Below, piece after piece: positions 1 to 10,646 of a DNA stretch of 64,000 nucleotides. Location: NCBI RefSeq assembly GCF_000372725.1, contig NW_005201298.1, positions 254,198-318,197 of the forward strand, given 5' to 3'. The position numbers and the translations under genes were made by a program. The notes under the pieces were generated by a model that made no database searches, was not told the DNA's origin, and worked only from the letters and a program-made list of their open reading frames with translations. How positions within the stretch are numbered: position 1 is the first letter of the stretch; each line of letters begins with the position of its first letter. Source of the stretch: Emiliania huxleyi CCMP1516. Lineage: Eukaryota > Haptophyta > Isochrysidales > Noelaerhabdaceae.

Positions 1-202
1 GCCTACTCAGGTTGCGATATACCAAAGATAGTCCACCACGCGGTTCCGGTGTGTTAACGTTTCCGGATGAAATGATTTGAGATATCGAGCTGTATCACAG
101 ACAGTGATCAGTGTCGAGCGTGTGAGACAACCTCACAACCAACCGTCGAGACAAGACGTGTCGAGCGAGAGTGTGAGTGTGCGCTCGCCTGCCCGCCTAG
201 GC

Positions 203-946
203 CTACATCACCATGTTGCCTGTGGCATAGTAGCGAGCGGGGCCGACCTGCGTGCACCAGAACCGGCCGCCCGTCACGCGCTCAGGGTAGCCTCTCGTCT
301 CCTCCCACCAGCCTGGACCCGGCATTGCGCCGCCACCATCGTGGAAGAGCGTCTCCGCCTCCTGACCAAAGCAGGCTGCCACAGCCGCCGAGTCCGAGTC
401 GGTGGGGCTGATGCAGTGCAGCGTCTGCACAGCGCCCGCCGCCGAGTCGTCTCTCAGCCGGTGCAGCAGCGCCGCATGAGGCGGTGGCGGCATGGCAGCG
501 CCGCAGAGGACCGCAAATTTGATCCGCGGCCCTTCGCCCAGCGCAGAGCGTGCGGCGACAATCGCGGCCAAGGTCGCCCCCTGTTCGTGCCCTACGATCC
601 CCACCGCAGCCTGCTCGACGAGCGCTCGTTCCACAGAGGCGACCGACTTCTCGAGGCCCTTCCCGTCGTCACCCGTCCACCAGCTGCCGTCGTCTGTGCC
701 CGCGTCGAGGGCGTGGTACTGCCAGTTGGGAGGGATGGAGGCGCCGGCATCAGCGCGGCGCGGCACGCCGGCGAGAAACCTCTTTGCGCCAGAGGCGGTC
801 GGCGAGTTTACAAACGCGCCCGCGCTCGTGCCGGACCCGTGCAGCAGCAGCATGCGCCGGCTGCTCTCAGCGCCGATGCTCGCAGCGCCGATGCTCATCG
901 CAGCCGCGGCATTCGCAGCGAGGCACAGCAGAAGACATCGCAGCAT
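203..946 (-). CDS. Secreted FSH-type serine hydrolase homologue, probably catalytically dead
   Basis: The protein resembles the FSH1/serine hydrolase family (alpha/beta fold). It has the N-terminal strand motif LLLHGSGTSAGAF, a nucleophile-elbow region, a late Asp region (ISPTDSDSA) and a C-terminal region normally ending in GGH. The ATG at 946 is chosen because it is followed at once by a hydrophobic signal peptide (MLRCLLLCLAANAAAA); the reading frame stays open upstream to 1093, but that part looks like 5' UTR. At the elbow the expected G-x-S-x-G reads GHEQG, so Glu (codon 584-586) replaces the nucleophilic Ser. The expected GGH near the C-terminus reads GGG (HDGGGAMP, 320-346), so the catalytic His also seems lost. 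Length, about 247 residues, is normal for the family. It appears intronless. Secretion and loss of activity are inferences; a divergent active site is possible. Confidence 0.72.
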   Translation of the reverse strand: MLRCLLLCLAANAAAAMSIGAASIGAESSRRMLLLHGSGTSAGAFVNSPTASGAKRFLAGVPRRADAGASIPPNWQYHALDAGTDDGSWWTGDDGKGLEKSVASVERALVEQAAVGIVGHEQGATLAAIVAARSALGEGPRIKFAVLCGAAMPPPPHAALLHRLRDDSAAGAVQTLHCISPTDSDSAAVAACFGQEAETLFHDGGGAMPGPGWWEETRGYPERVTGGRFWCTQVGPARYYATGNMVM

Positions 947-1099
947 CGTGGGACCCCCTACCCGGGTATCGGTAGGAGCCGGAATCCTACGCCGGTTCTC
1001 GAGGTTCTCGAGGTGGATATCCTTTACGCCGGCGCCCGGGTTCGGACTTTTTTGCGGGGTATGGTAGCCTCCGGCTACCCACCTCGAGATCATATCCCC

Positions 1100-2030
1100 C
1101 CGCCTGCTGTCAGACCCAGCCTCCCGGAGACCGGGGATGGGCGGTCAGGACCATACCCCCCCACCCTTTGGGCCGCGTGAGTACCATACCATACCCCGCA
1201 AAAAGTTGGAACCCCTCCGGGGATTTCGCAAAAAAGAATCACCGGCACGACAAAGGGCGCAGACTGCAGGCGCGGACTGGCACACACACCGGCACACCAC
1301 CGGAGCCGCACCGTGCACAATGCCGCTCTCCCCGCATGCTAGCTCGTTTACCGTCTGCCACTGCCGCGCCCTTTGACCAAACTGAGCAGCCCGGGCTCCG
1401 TGTTGCCGAAGCGGACATACGCCCCCTTCCAGCCGAGCCCTCCGTCCTTGTCCGTGCTCGAAAGCGAGCTCGTGAGCTTCAGATCGGCAACAAGGCGCCT
1501 GTTCCCTTTGCCGATGTTTGCCGCCGCCACGTCAGGTTGTTTTGGGTTAGAGCCTGTCGAGGACTGGGGCTCCACTCGAGGTCATGTTCATAGATTCCAA
1601 AGCATTGTTAATAGCAAAGGGGGGAAAAGGTACCCTCGACCCTCGCCCTCGGCTTCCGCCGGGGCCGGACCATCGTCCACAGTACGAGTTGAGACAACCG
1701 AACTCAGCGCTGACTCCAAAACTCTGTCACTGGGACGAACGACTACCACATACGACGCACCAAACACACGACCACCACCAGGGGAGGAGACGCCTGCCTC
1801 GCCCTGGTGTGGGGGAGGAGAGGCGCCACCACCTCTGTGAGGTGGAAACACAGAAAAACGCCGGGCTGCCCGGGCGGGGATCAGAGAAGGAGCCACCCTG
1901 TTAAGGGCGTCGGCTCTCCCTTCATGAGCCCGGGCTGCAACGGCGCGGTGGGGCGCCTCACCGTCCCGAGCCCCGCCCGCGGCGCGTGAGTGTCACGCGG
2001 AGCGAGCGGGGCAAGGCGGTGGGGCTAGGT
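1100..2030. other. Intergenic spacer with a dispersed-repeat fragment
   Basis: No convincing gene is seen. Around 1200-1375 the sequence holds a fragment related to a repeat found again near 61.4-61.8 kb: an adenine-rich run, 'ACCACCGGAGCCGC', and 'GTGCACAATGCCGCTCTCC' followed by 'GCTAGCTCG'. The rest is GC-rich with short open frames on both strands that have no recognisable domain. Confidence 0.5.
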
Positions 2031-2040
2031 CCCGCGGGCG

Positions 2041-2455
2041 TCAGTTGCCCTTCTTGACCTTCGGCAAATCGGCTTTGAAGACGGGGCAGTCAGGCTTGAC
2101 GTGCCCCTCCTCGCCGCACCAGAAGCAGGTCTTGGCGCCCGACTTGCCCGACCGCTTCGCCTCCTCGGCGGCCCGCTGGGCCTCCGCCGCAGCCGCCTCC
2201 GCCTTGGTGACGCGCTTGGCGAGCTCGGCCAGCTCCTTCTTGAACGACTCGACTGACCTCTCATGCTCGCGGTAGACGTCGTCGCGAAGGATCCGGTCGA
2301 GCGGCAGCTCCGGCAGGCCGCGCCCCGGGTACTTGCGGAAAAATCGCTCGATGTAGGTGAAGAACTGCTTGCGACTTGGACGACTTCTTCACCAGCAGCG
2401 AGTGCAGGTGCGGATTCGCCTCGAGGCAGTGGTACGCGTGCAGCAGCTGCTCCAA
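2041..2455 (-). pseudogene. CCHC zinc-knuckle protein remnant, possibly Gag-derived fossil
   Basis: The minus strand encodes a basic, coiled-coil-like segment rich in Ala/Glu/Lys, followed by a single zinc knuckle of the C-x2-C-x4-H-x4-C type (CFWCGEEGHVKPDC) and a short basic tail with a stop at 2041-2043. The upstream part lies in another frame, so the copy looks broken, with about one break. A knuckle close to the C-terminus after a helical basic region is typical of retroelement Gag proteins, but cellular CCHC proteins look similar and no protease, reverse transcriptase or terminal repeats are visible nearby. Family and age cannot be fixed. Confidence 0.45.
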
Positions 2456-2857
2456 GAGACCTCGAGAGAGCGTGCGTGTGCCAGGTGTGTCACAAAAAGA
2501 TTAACAACGAAGGCGCAAAAAAAAATACTCGGGCTGTTGCCATCCCAAACTGTCACTCCCCTTTCTCCCGGCCGGGGTGGGGCGCGCGCGGGGGCGGCGG
2601 GTGTGAGGGATGTCTGTGAGCCCGAGAGCGATATGCCATGTCCGCCTTGCGTGTTTTCATAACATCGAAGGCTAAGCTCAAAAAAAAAGAATTCATCGCT
2701 CGTCCTGGACATGGCATTCGCTCCTCCGCCACCTTTCGCCTCGGCCTCGACCGCGCTCGCATCGCGCGCCGCACCTGCATCCTCCCGCATCGGTGGAAAG
2801 CACGCGTGCTCCAGCGGCTGCGCGGCGACGCGAGCTCGGCTTGCGCGATCGCCCGCC

Positions 2858-5800
2858 ATGACGCTGGCAAACTCACTCGCTCTCACGCTGCTGGCGGTTT
2901 CCTCTTCCTCGGCGCGCCTCGTCCCGCTCGCGCTCCTTCTTCTGGCGGGTCGCTGCGAGGCCGGGGGCACGGTCTGCGACAACAACGTGCCATGCTCCGG
3001 CTGCCTACCGGCGTGTACGGCACGTCGCTGTGCGACGGCACCTACACGGGCACCTGGGTGTATCTGTCCAACCCAGGGCTGTCGCAGCTGCAGGAGCTTG
3101 ACCGACGGCACGGTTATCTGTCCAACCGAGGGCTGCTGTCGGGGACGATCCCTCCGCAGCTGGGCGACATATCGCAGCTGCAGGAGCTTGATCTGGGCAG
3201 CAACTCCATCTCGGGCACCATCCCTCCGCAGACGAGCAAGCTCTCGCAGCTGAAGAATCTTAGACTGAACGACAATGACATCTCCGGCACCGTGCCGTCG
3301 CAGCTCAAGAACCTGCCGCTGACGTCCTGCGAGCTGGGCGGCACCAACCACTTTGCCTGCCCCCTGCCCGCCCTTCCCAACGTCTGCACCTCGGGAAGTA
3401 TTTTCGATGTACTTGCAGGCATGACTGGCAGGACGGGGGTGGGCTCGGACTCCCTTCCTGAGTGCAACTACCCGCCGCCCTCGCCGCCCTCGCCGCGGCC
3501 CTCGCGGCCGACCTCGCCCTCACCGCCGCCCTCGCCGCCCTCGCCGCCGCCTACGCGCGACTTCTGCGGCTACGCGCCCGCGATTTGCGACGGCACATAC
3601 ACCTACAATACTCTGGACCTCTCGGGCCGCGGCCTCACAGGCTCGATCCCAAAGCAGCTCGGGAGCTTCGCTTTGACTCGGATCGAGCTGGAGGGCAACG
3701 ACTTTTTGTACCCAAGCGACGCGGCTAGTTTGGACGGCTTGCAAGCTGCCCTGCAGCGCTGCCGAAGCGGCGAGGCGACCTGCACCGGCGTGCCGCCAAA
3801 GTCCTGCACAGCCTTCGCAGGCCTCTGGGAAGTAAACATCAAAGACACTTTCGAGTGCGTCAATTGCGACTCCTTTCGAGAGTCTATGACTGCCGCCATC
3901 GCCGGCATCGCCGCCCTGGCATTGGTGGCGCTAGCTGCGCTCGGGTGGTTTGCAGCGCGCATTCTCCGCCACCCGACAGCGATGAAGCGGTGGGTGTCGA
4001 CCGTCGCCATCTTTGTCAATCACGTGCAGATGGTGTCCCTCATCGGCTCGCTCCACCTAGAGTGGCCGCGGTCTCTCGAGATCATCATCGAGATACTGCG
4101 GCTGCACATCATTGCTCTGCCGGACGCGAGCTGCCTCGTCTCGCCCGACGTAGTATTGACGCTCTACGCGGCCATCATGATCGCTATCATGTCGCTTATG
4201 CTGGCCCCGCTGGTTGTCAATTATGCTGCTGAGCTGGCCCTCCTCCTTTGCCAGGCGATCCTCCTCCTCCTTCACGAGGCTGGCCTATTCGTGGTCGTTT
4301 CTTTGCTGTGCGTTGCGGACTTTTGTGCGAGGGTCATGGGTCACGCGGGTTTCGACAGCTGGCGGCTGATTGCTCGTGGCTTGAGGACTGTCAAGTCAGG
4401 CATTGACAGAGCCTCAGCGAGCCTATCAGCCCACCGGCTCGCCTTGCGCCACAGCGGATTCCGCGACAGCGCCGAGCTCGTGCACAGCATCGCCTTTGCC
4501 GTCCTGCTCACCTCCAGCTGGAGCGTCATCATGGACGTCCTCTCCTTCTACATCCCCGACCCGCTCAGCCGCCGGTGGCACCCCGACACGCTGGACTCGC
4601 ATCAGGCGGTGTTTGCGTCGCTCATAGTCCTCGTCTGCGTCGAGCCCTTGCTTGCCTACCGGCTCTTTCAAAACGTGATTAGCTTCCGGCGAGGTCTCGA
4701 CAGCGGCGAATGGCGCTCGCCTCCCGTCATCTCGTGCTCATGTGCGGCCCGTGAGCTAATCTTCCCTCGCCGCCTTGAGCGGCAGGTTGCTTTCCTCACG
4801 AGCCGCTTCGCCGGCCATGCCAGCAGCTGGCAGCTCACGATCTGGAGGCGTCAGCTGGTCATCTTCTCCCTCGCGGTTGGTAGCCGGGTTTCGCGGGACC
4901 ATGTCGAGTCTGCAACGCTCGAGGCCGCCTTGCCGTATTGCTTCGCGTCCGCCGCCATCGCCGCCATCCTCTTCTTCTGGCACGAGCACGAGCGGGCCCA
5001 GCCGTTTGTCTACCTGTTTCAGAACGCCCTCGAGTCCTGGCTCTTTCGCTCCAACGTGCTGCTGCTCGTGCTCGCTTGCGTCTACACCGCGCTTCCCGGC
5101 GACCGGGTCGCCCACATCGTTCTCGAAATCCTCCTCGCCGCCGTTCTGCTCGGAGGCCTCGTCGCCGGCGGCGTGTACGCCGTCCGGCAGCTGCGGCGCA
5201 CCAAGGAAGTGCTCGCCTCTATTGACTTCACCGCCGCGCTGGCCTCCGCGGACAGCGTTATCGACGCCATGCTGAAGGAGCGCCTTGACGATGGCTCGAT
5301 CCGGCTGGTCAGCGGCAGCTGGATGCAGTCGCCGGAGGCGGACGCGAGCCTTGCACGCGACGACAGCGGAGCGGTCATCATGCGCCGTCGACAGGAGCTT
5401 CCTGAAGACGCTTTCGTCCCGTGCGATGAGGCGGTGGCGTTGCTCGAGCGAGGCGACCGGTCTATCGTAGTCCTCTCTTACGGATGGCTGACGGCGCTGC
5501 ACCCGGATCCGCACGGCACCACGCTCGCCTCTGTCCGCCGCTTTCTTGAGTCTGACGCGGCCACGCAGGCGGCGAAACGAGTGTCTCCGAGGAGCCTCGA
5601 GCAGAATCCGTGGAATGTGCCTGCCACGAGCGAGGGAGCCGAGGCAAGCGATGTCGGGCTCTTTTGGGACTTTGCGAGCCTCCCTCAGAAGGGCCCAAAC
5701 GGGGAGGAGAAGACCGAGGAGGAGAAGAGCATATTCGGGCGAGGCCTCAAAGTGATGGGGAACTTCTACGCGAGCGTGACCGGCACGGCGGTGATCCAGC

Positions 5801-6510
5801 AGCGCAACATCGACCTCCCGCCAGGCGCGACCACCGGGTTCGGGCCGGGGGAGTACAACCCAACGCCGTACGAGGGCGAGGGCGGCCGCGGGTGGTGCAT
5901 CTTCGAGCAGGGCGTAGCGATGACGGTGCTGGCGCACCTGACAAAGGCGAGGCAGGAGGCTGAGGCGCGAGGCAGCGCGCTGTCGGATCGCTTCCAGAGG
6001 GCGGAGTCGAGCCGCGCAAAGGTGTACGACATTAGTAGTGCGGCGGCACCAGTGGCGCGGGAGTGTGAGAGGAGGCCGCTAGAGGTGCTCGATGAGGCGT
6101 GCGCAGAGATCGCAAAGGCGCGCTTCACGGGCACGGCGGACATGGACACGGTGCCGCATATGCTGGCGGAGTTCGAGTGGACAGTGCGCAACGCCGCCTT
6201 TCAGGCGCTCGAGCAGAACCCGGCCTCGACGGGAGTCACTGTCGATCTCCAGGGTCTCCTGCCTGCGAACGCGGGGGGGCGTGGCACGCTGCTGCAGCGC
6301 AGTCTCGCTCGCGCGCGATCTCTCTCCCGAAAGCTGCCGGGGACGCGTGTCCGCCGAGGGGCCGAGAGAGGCATAGCCTGGCTGGAGATGGCTGAGGTAC
6401 GCTTGAGCACTGCAAGTGCCAGCCAAGGCCGCGCAAGCAGCAAGCATGACGAGACGGCCGCACCTGATCGGCGCCGGCCGCACGTGATGGATCAGAGCTT
6501 GTACGTGTGA
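2858..6510 (+). CDS. LRR receptor-like multi-pass membrane protein with TIR/HET-like cytosolic domain
   Basis: A long frame runs to a stop at 6508-6510. Plant-type leucine-rich repeats lie at about 3115-3340 (SGTIPPQL, SGTIPPQT, SGTVPSQL), then a Pro/Ser hinge (3470-3560) and a second LRR block (LTGSIPKQLG) opening with a CDGTYT cap seen twice. Several hydrophobic segments follow from about 3886 to 5200, including a VNHVQMVSLIG...WP region known from large algal and oomycete multi-TM proteins. The cytosolic tail has VVLSYGWLTALHPDP (about 5470) and FWDFASLPQ (about 5665), a pattern like TIR/HET 'SYxW...xDaxxxxQ' folds. A good signal peptide (MTLANSLALTLLAVSSSS) begins at 2858 in a different frame from the LRRs, so an unseen intron or a one-base error lies near 2.95-3.1 kb. 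The same frame is open from 2638. Surface sensing with intracellular signalling is inferred. Confidence 0.72.
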
Positions 6511-6656
6511 GACCTAGGTCCTAGCGAGCGACGAGTGCCCCAGCCTCCGGAACGAGCATAAGTGCTCGCAAGCGACGAGCGAGTTTGTTTCGGGCAGTGA
6601 GCTAGAGTGCTAGTGGGTTCTTGGAACTCTCAGAAAGAAAGGAGAAGTCGGATTTT

Positions 6657-6885
6657 TCAGAAAGAGTTATTACCGGTCGCTTGGCCACTACTAAATCTAA
6701 AGTCCGCGTCGCCGCCGCGGCTCGCCTCGCGCTCGCGAAGGGCGGCCAGCTTCGCGCGCAGCGCCGCCAGGCCGCCGCCACCCTCCCTGGACTCGGGCCC
6801 CGCCGCCGCCGCGCCAGGCTCCGAGGCCGCCGCCGTCGCCGCGTCGCCACTCGCACCTCCTCCTCCTCCTCCTCCTCCTCCGCCT

Positions 6886-6968
<83 letters not shown>

Positions 6969-7388
6969 TCCTCCGCCGCCGCCGCCGCGCGCTGCCCTCG
7001 CTGGCGCAGGCGCGTGCTGCGGCTTCTCCCAGCTCGTCTCGCCCGACTGCTCGTTCCAGTAGTACGTGCGGCCGCTCTCCTTGTCCAGCGCGGCGCGCCA
7101 CGGCGAGGGGGTGTCGGGCGGAGGGCCGCGCGAGGGCGGGGAGGGGGCGCCACCGCGCGCGCTGCCGCCGCGCGCGGACGCCTCCTCGCGCGCGGCGCGG
7201 GAAGGGAGGGGAGGCAGCAGCGCGCGGCCGCGCGCGGCGAGCGACGAGGCGTTGAGAGCGCGCGGCCTGCGCCGGACCTCCGCCTGAACGACCGCCCGCT
7301 CCGCCGCTGCGCCTGCCGCCTTGCCCGCCGCCTGGCCTGCCCCCGCGTCGGCTGCCTCGTCCGTCGCACGCACCGCCGCCCAATCCAC
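6657..7388 (-). CDS. WW-domain protein with long polyglycine tract
   Basis: The product has about 243 residues. An Ala/Arg-rich N-terminus is followed by one WW domain (PWRAALDKESGRTYYWNEQ, then SGETSWEKP) with both signature Trp, the central Tyr-Tyr-Trp and the final Pro. WW domains bind proline-rich peptides and occur in splicing and transcription adaptors. A pure glycine run encoded by a (CCG)n microsatellite (about 6885-6985) follows, then a short charged tail with a predicted helix (LAALRAKLAALREREA). The start at 7388 is the first ATG of the open frame; an upstream exon cannot be excluded. The glycine run could vary in length between alleles. The function is not assignable beyond adaptor. 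Confidence 0.68.
6885..6985. repeat. (CCG)n trinucleotide microsatellite inside a coding region
   Basis: About 100 bp of nearly perfect CCG repeats. On the minus strand it encodes polyglycine inside the WW-domain protein. Confidence 0.9.
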
Positions 7389-7522
7389 CTTCCGGCCGCG
7401 TTGCGGCGCCGCCTCGCCGAGTTAGAGGCGGCTCCGACTCGGCCGCGGAGCGCCCGCCGTCCCGCCGCCTTTGGTTACCCGCGACGGCGCCGCTATGCCG
7501 CTCGGCGGCGATCGACTGCAGA

Positions 7523-7990
7523 ATGACACGCCGCCCATGCTGCTCGGTCCGCCGCCTCTGGCTACCCGCGATGGCTCCGCGTTGTAATCAAGTCGATGCA
7601 AGTCAAGGCTCGCGAGCAAGCCCCCCACTTGTGCTCAGGTTCTGCCTTCTGAATGCACTCTCCCTTCCCCGCGCTTTCGCAGGTCCATCCCACATGGGCC
7701 CCGCGGGGGAGGCGCCGGCGGTGGTGACAGAGGCGCAGGGCTGGCGGCTGCACCTCTCGAGTCGCAGCAGCACCGGCTACGCAGGCGTGCGCAAGCAGGA
7801 GCAGGCGTCGGGCTCGCGCGGCCGCCGACTTCCCTCTGGGCGTCGGGCCGCTTCGCGGCGTACCACACGGTGGACGGACGACGGGTCTACGACGGCTCTT
7901 CGACTCGGCGGTGGAGGCGGCGGTGGCACGCGCGGGCGGAGGGGTCGGTGGACGGACAGGTCGCCGCCCGCCGGGCGCGAGGTGCGCTAG
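7523..7990 (+). pseudogene. Degenerate AP2/ERF-like DNA-binding domain
   Basis: Around 7735-7970 the plus strand carries pieces resembling an AP2 domain as used in algae: TGYAGVRKQ, then SGRFAAYHTVDGRRVYDG, then FDSAVEAAVARA. These are the usual strand 1, strands 2-3 and amphipathic helix. The three pieces lie in three different frames, so this is either a decayed copy, a gene with unseen introns, or a spot with base errors. The open frame given (155 codons) covers only the first piece correctly. AP2 proteins are sequence-specific transcription regulators; here a working product is doubtful. Confidence 0.35.
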
Positions 7991-8039
7991 ACTGGGAGAC
8001 CACCTCACTAAGGAGCCTGGACCCAGTTCTCATGATTGT

Positions 8040-9030
8040 ACATGACTAGCGATGTGTTATAGTTCCTCTTGTGTAAGTAAGACGCGATCCCGCCCAAGGG
8101 GCGTCTACTTGGGTTTGTCCGCGACACATCGCGGGAGATACATGCCCAAGTCTCGCGGCACGGGGAAACCCGCAAATCCATCCCCGCCGGGGCGTAAATC
8201 GGTCCAGGGCAACCCTCGTCTCACAACGAATCTCGCCGGCCTCACCGGCCCCCACCGGCTTTCGTCGCCCATGCTCGGTCTCGACTTGAGTGCCGCTCGA
8301 CTGGCCGATGAAGAGCGACCCGTACGACGCGCACTTGTCGTCCTCCCTCCTCGCCACATGACGGCCGCCCCCCGACACCGACAGTCGCGCTCCGCACGCC
8401 TTCGAGATCAGCTGCGGCCGAGCGACGATGGGCTCCGATCGCTGGGCGCGGTCACTCTCCAGCCCATCACCCGCCTGCCGATCACCTGTCCGCCTCGCCG
8501 CGCGCGGGCCGCTCGCCTGCTCGCCACCGCCGCCACGCGTCCCCGCGCCGCCACGCTTCCCTGTGCACCTGACGGCGCTGCGCAGACGGCGCGCTCTGGC
8601 AGACAGAGCAGCGGCCGCCCAGGCGGTCGCTGCTCCGCCCCGTCCGAATCCGTCCGCCCGCGCGTGCTGCTGCCGCCGCCGCCGCCGCCACCGCCGCCGC
8701 GTTTCCCCGCGCCGCCACGCTTCCCCGCACCTGACCGCGCGAGCTGCGCAGGCAGACGGCGCGCTCTGGCAGACAGAGCAGCGGCCGCCCAGGCGGTCGC
8801 TGCTCCGCCCCGTCCGAGTCCGGCCGTCCGCGCGTGCTGCTGCCGCCGCCGCCGCCGCTCTACCCGGTGCCCGTGTGTCGTGAGTGAGAGTTGCTTTGTG
8901 TATGTGTATCTGTATGTCGTATATGTGTGTGGACTTATGTCACGCAGCTTGAGCCTCTATCTATGATTAGTAGACCGGTCTCGGGTTTGGATGGTAGCGG
9001 GGGGCCCCGCCGGAGGCTGGTTACTGATCC
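8040..9030. repeat. Low-complexity spacer containing a 170 bp tandem duplication
   Basis: No gene is supported. A block around 8555-8690 is repeated at about 8725-8860 with a period near 170 bp. Both copies contain 'GCGCTCTGGCAGACAGAGCA' and a CCG-rich end. Two copies are visible, differing by a few substitutions. Short open frames here are Ala/Arg/Pro-rich and carry no domain. Confidence 0.6.
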
Positions 9031-9035
9031 TTCAA

Positions 9036-9142
9036 CCTTCTGTACATCCTTCTGTACACCTTCTGTACACCTTCTGTACACCTTCTGTACACCTTCTGTA
9101 CACCTTCTGTACACCTTCTGTACACCTTCTGTACACCTTCTG
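9036..9142. repeat. 11 bp minisatellite, unit ACCTTCTGTAC
   Basis: About nine to ten head-to-tail copies of an 11 bp unit with almost no divergence, ending in variants near 9145-9165. It lies between genes here, whereas most other 10-11 bp arrays in the window lie inside introns. Confidence 0.9.
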
Positions 9143-9435
9143 GACTGCACATTCTGTACATCTCTGGACGCTCCACAAACCCCATTAGAATTGTCACCGC
9201 CAGTGAGTGCGAGATAGGGCTAGCGGCTGGCGGCTAGCCTCTGAGGAGAGTGACCAGAGACACCTCACACGACCCCACACACGGTCTAGTCCGGCCTCGC
9301 GGTCGGCGGAGATTGCTAGAGGACGAGCAAGCCTGCTCTAGCCTCACGCGCTCGCCCCTGTCGTCTGTTGTGTTGTTGTGCCCTTGTTTGTTCCTTCGGC
9401 ACCTTGGCTGGGGGAGGCGACAGGGGGGGGGCGCG

Positions 9436-9620
9436 GCCTTGAGTTATGTGTACGCCAACTCAGGGTGTGTGGCAGCCAGCTGGCTGTGTGTCTTGTGAGC
9501 TTGTTGGTGTCTGTGTGTCGCTCGTGCGTGTCGTCATCATCTGTCTTGCGTCCACCCATACCGCGTTGGTGTCCAGTCCGAGCCTGACTGTTGTTCATCT
9601 TTCTACATACATACATACAG
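9436..9620 (+). repeat. Dispersed repeat, copy A (second copy near 61.6 kb)
   Basis: The stretch containing GTGTGTGGCAGCC, 'CGTCCACCCATACCGCGTTG' and 'GTGTC(C)CAGTC' is shared with 61575-61720 on the same strand. The end (CCGAGCCTGACTGTTGTTC, then CTTTCTAC plus ATAC repeats) recurs inverted at about 38520-38575. It has no coding capacity that I can recognise; it is probably a non-autonomous mobile element or its remnant. Confidence 0.6.
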
Positions 9621-9747
9621 CCTCTGCGCTGTCTGGCGGACGCCTGTATGCCATGCACGCGGACCACGCTTGCGTGGGTACGTGGCTGGCAGGCTGACCC
9701 GTGAGCGGGGTAACCAGCGCACGGGGAAGCTTCACGGGTTCGAGCCG

Positions 9748-10092
9748 TCAAACATTGAGCAGCGGAGGTGTGGTGAGATCGGCAAGCTGCTTAGGCAATG
9801 TGCCTGTCACACGGTGCGAGATGACCCAGAGGCCCCGCAGCTCCGTAAGCCTGCTTATTTCTTTCGGAATCTCGCCCGCGCCCGAGATCCTGACCTCATC
9901 GACCTTGGCGCCGGCGCACCTCACGCCTCTGATGTTGGCGGTTCCGCTGCAGAGGCTGATGTTGCGCTCGAGGAAGCGGCTTAGTTGGTACGGAGTGGCC
10001 TCCAGCACGGCCGCGTTGCGAGTCTCTCCTCCAGGACCAGCTCGCACGCGCTGCTGGACGCGCGCGCCTGGCATGTACGTGCCGCTCGACAC
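9748..10092 (-). CDS. Leucine-rich repeat protein fragment
   Basis: The minus strand encodes about 114 residues. The first half has an N-terminal-cap-like Cys pair (SLCSGTANIRGVRC). It is followed by two plant-type LRRs (ISGAGEIPKEISRLTELRGL, and VTGTLPKQLADLTT). The frame stops soon after, so only the beginning of an LRR domain is present. It could be one exon of a larger gene or a truncated copy. It resembles the ectodomain of the receptor at 2.9-6.5 kb in repeat type, but sequence identity is low by eye. No membrane segment is visible. Confidence 0.5.
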   Translation of the reverse strand: MSSGTYMPGARVQQRVRAGPGGETRNAAVLEATPYQLSRFLERNISLCSGTANIRGVRCAGAKVDEVRISGAGEIPKEISRLTELRGLWVISHRVTGTLPKQLADLTTPPLLNV

Positions 10093-10139
10093 GACCTCGA
10101 GGCCACGTCCTGTAGACTGTTGCGTGCGTCCCGAACTTG

Positions 10140-10640
10140 ATTTGAGCGCGAGGTGTGGGCCAGTGCTTAAAAAAGAATTCTTCGATTGTATCGGCCTTTG
10201 GAGCCGTCCTCCGATCCGGCGGCCTGCTTATTTCTTTTTCGAGCCATATAGCACATCCACACATGTATATGCGACTTCACGCGAGCATCCTCGCCGCGTT
10301 CCACCTCCTCCGGCGCTGGCTCACGCGGGTCGTTGGCCCGCGCGCTGCGGCACTACTCCGCCACGTCCACGCTGCCACCGAGCCCCGCGCCGCTTCGATC
10401 GCTGGCCGGCTTGGCCGCATGTTTGTGCGGGTCATGGGACCGAGCGCCGCAGTGGCCGCTCATCACGTGCCCGAGGCGCCCGAGCGGGAGCACAGCGCGG
10501 AGCGGCTCGCTGCGCAGTCGCACCTTCGCCGGTCGATCATTCCGAGCACAGTCACGCGCCGGATCTCTGACGGGCGCTGCGACCCTCGCCGGAGCAGCGG
10601 CCTGCGTCGCCTCCGCCACTCTGAGCCGCCACTCGCCGCC
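10140..10640 (+). other. Likely 5' region of PPIP5K; first exon not resolved
   Basis: An adenine-rich dispersed-repeat scrap with AAAAAAGAATTC lies at 10165-10182. From about 10260 a plus-strand frame (MYMRLHASILAAFHLLRR...) runs toward the PPIP5K start without recognisable domains. A good 3' splice site (GCCGCCGCAG before GCCAATCACG) near 10646 implies that the PPIP5K start codon sits in an upstream exon here that I cannot identify. Confidence 0.3.
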
Positions 10641-10646
10641 GCCGCA

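Noticed and set aside
4756-5937. 393-codon minus-strand ORF
   Set aside because: Antisense shadow of the LRR multi-pass gene; Arg/Glu-rich with no domain, caused by GC-rich third positions.
9700-9740. tRNA-like GGTTCGAGCC motif
   Set aside because: The T-arm stem does not pair beyond four bases and no acceptor or anticodon arms fit; it also lies by the LRR fragment.
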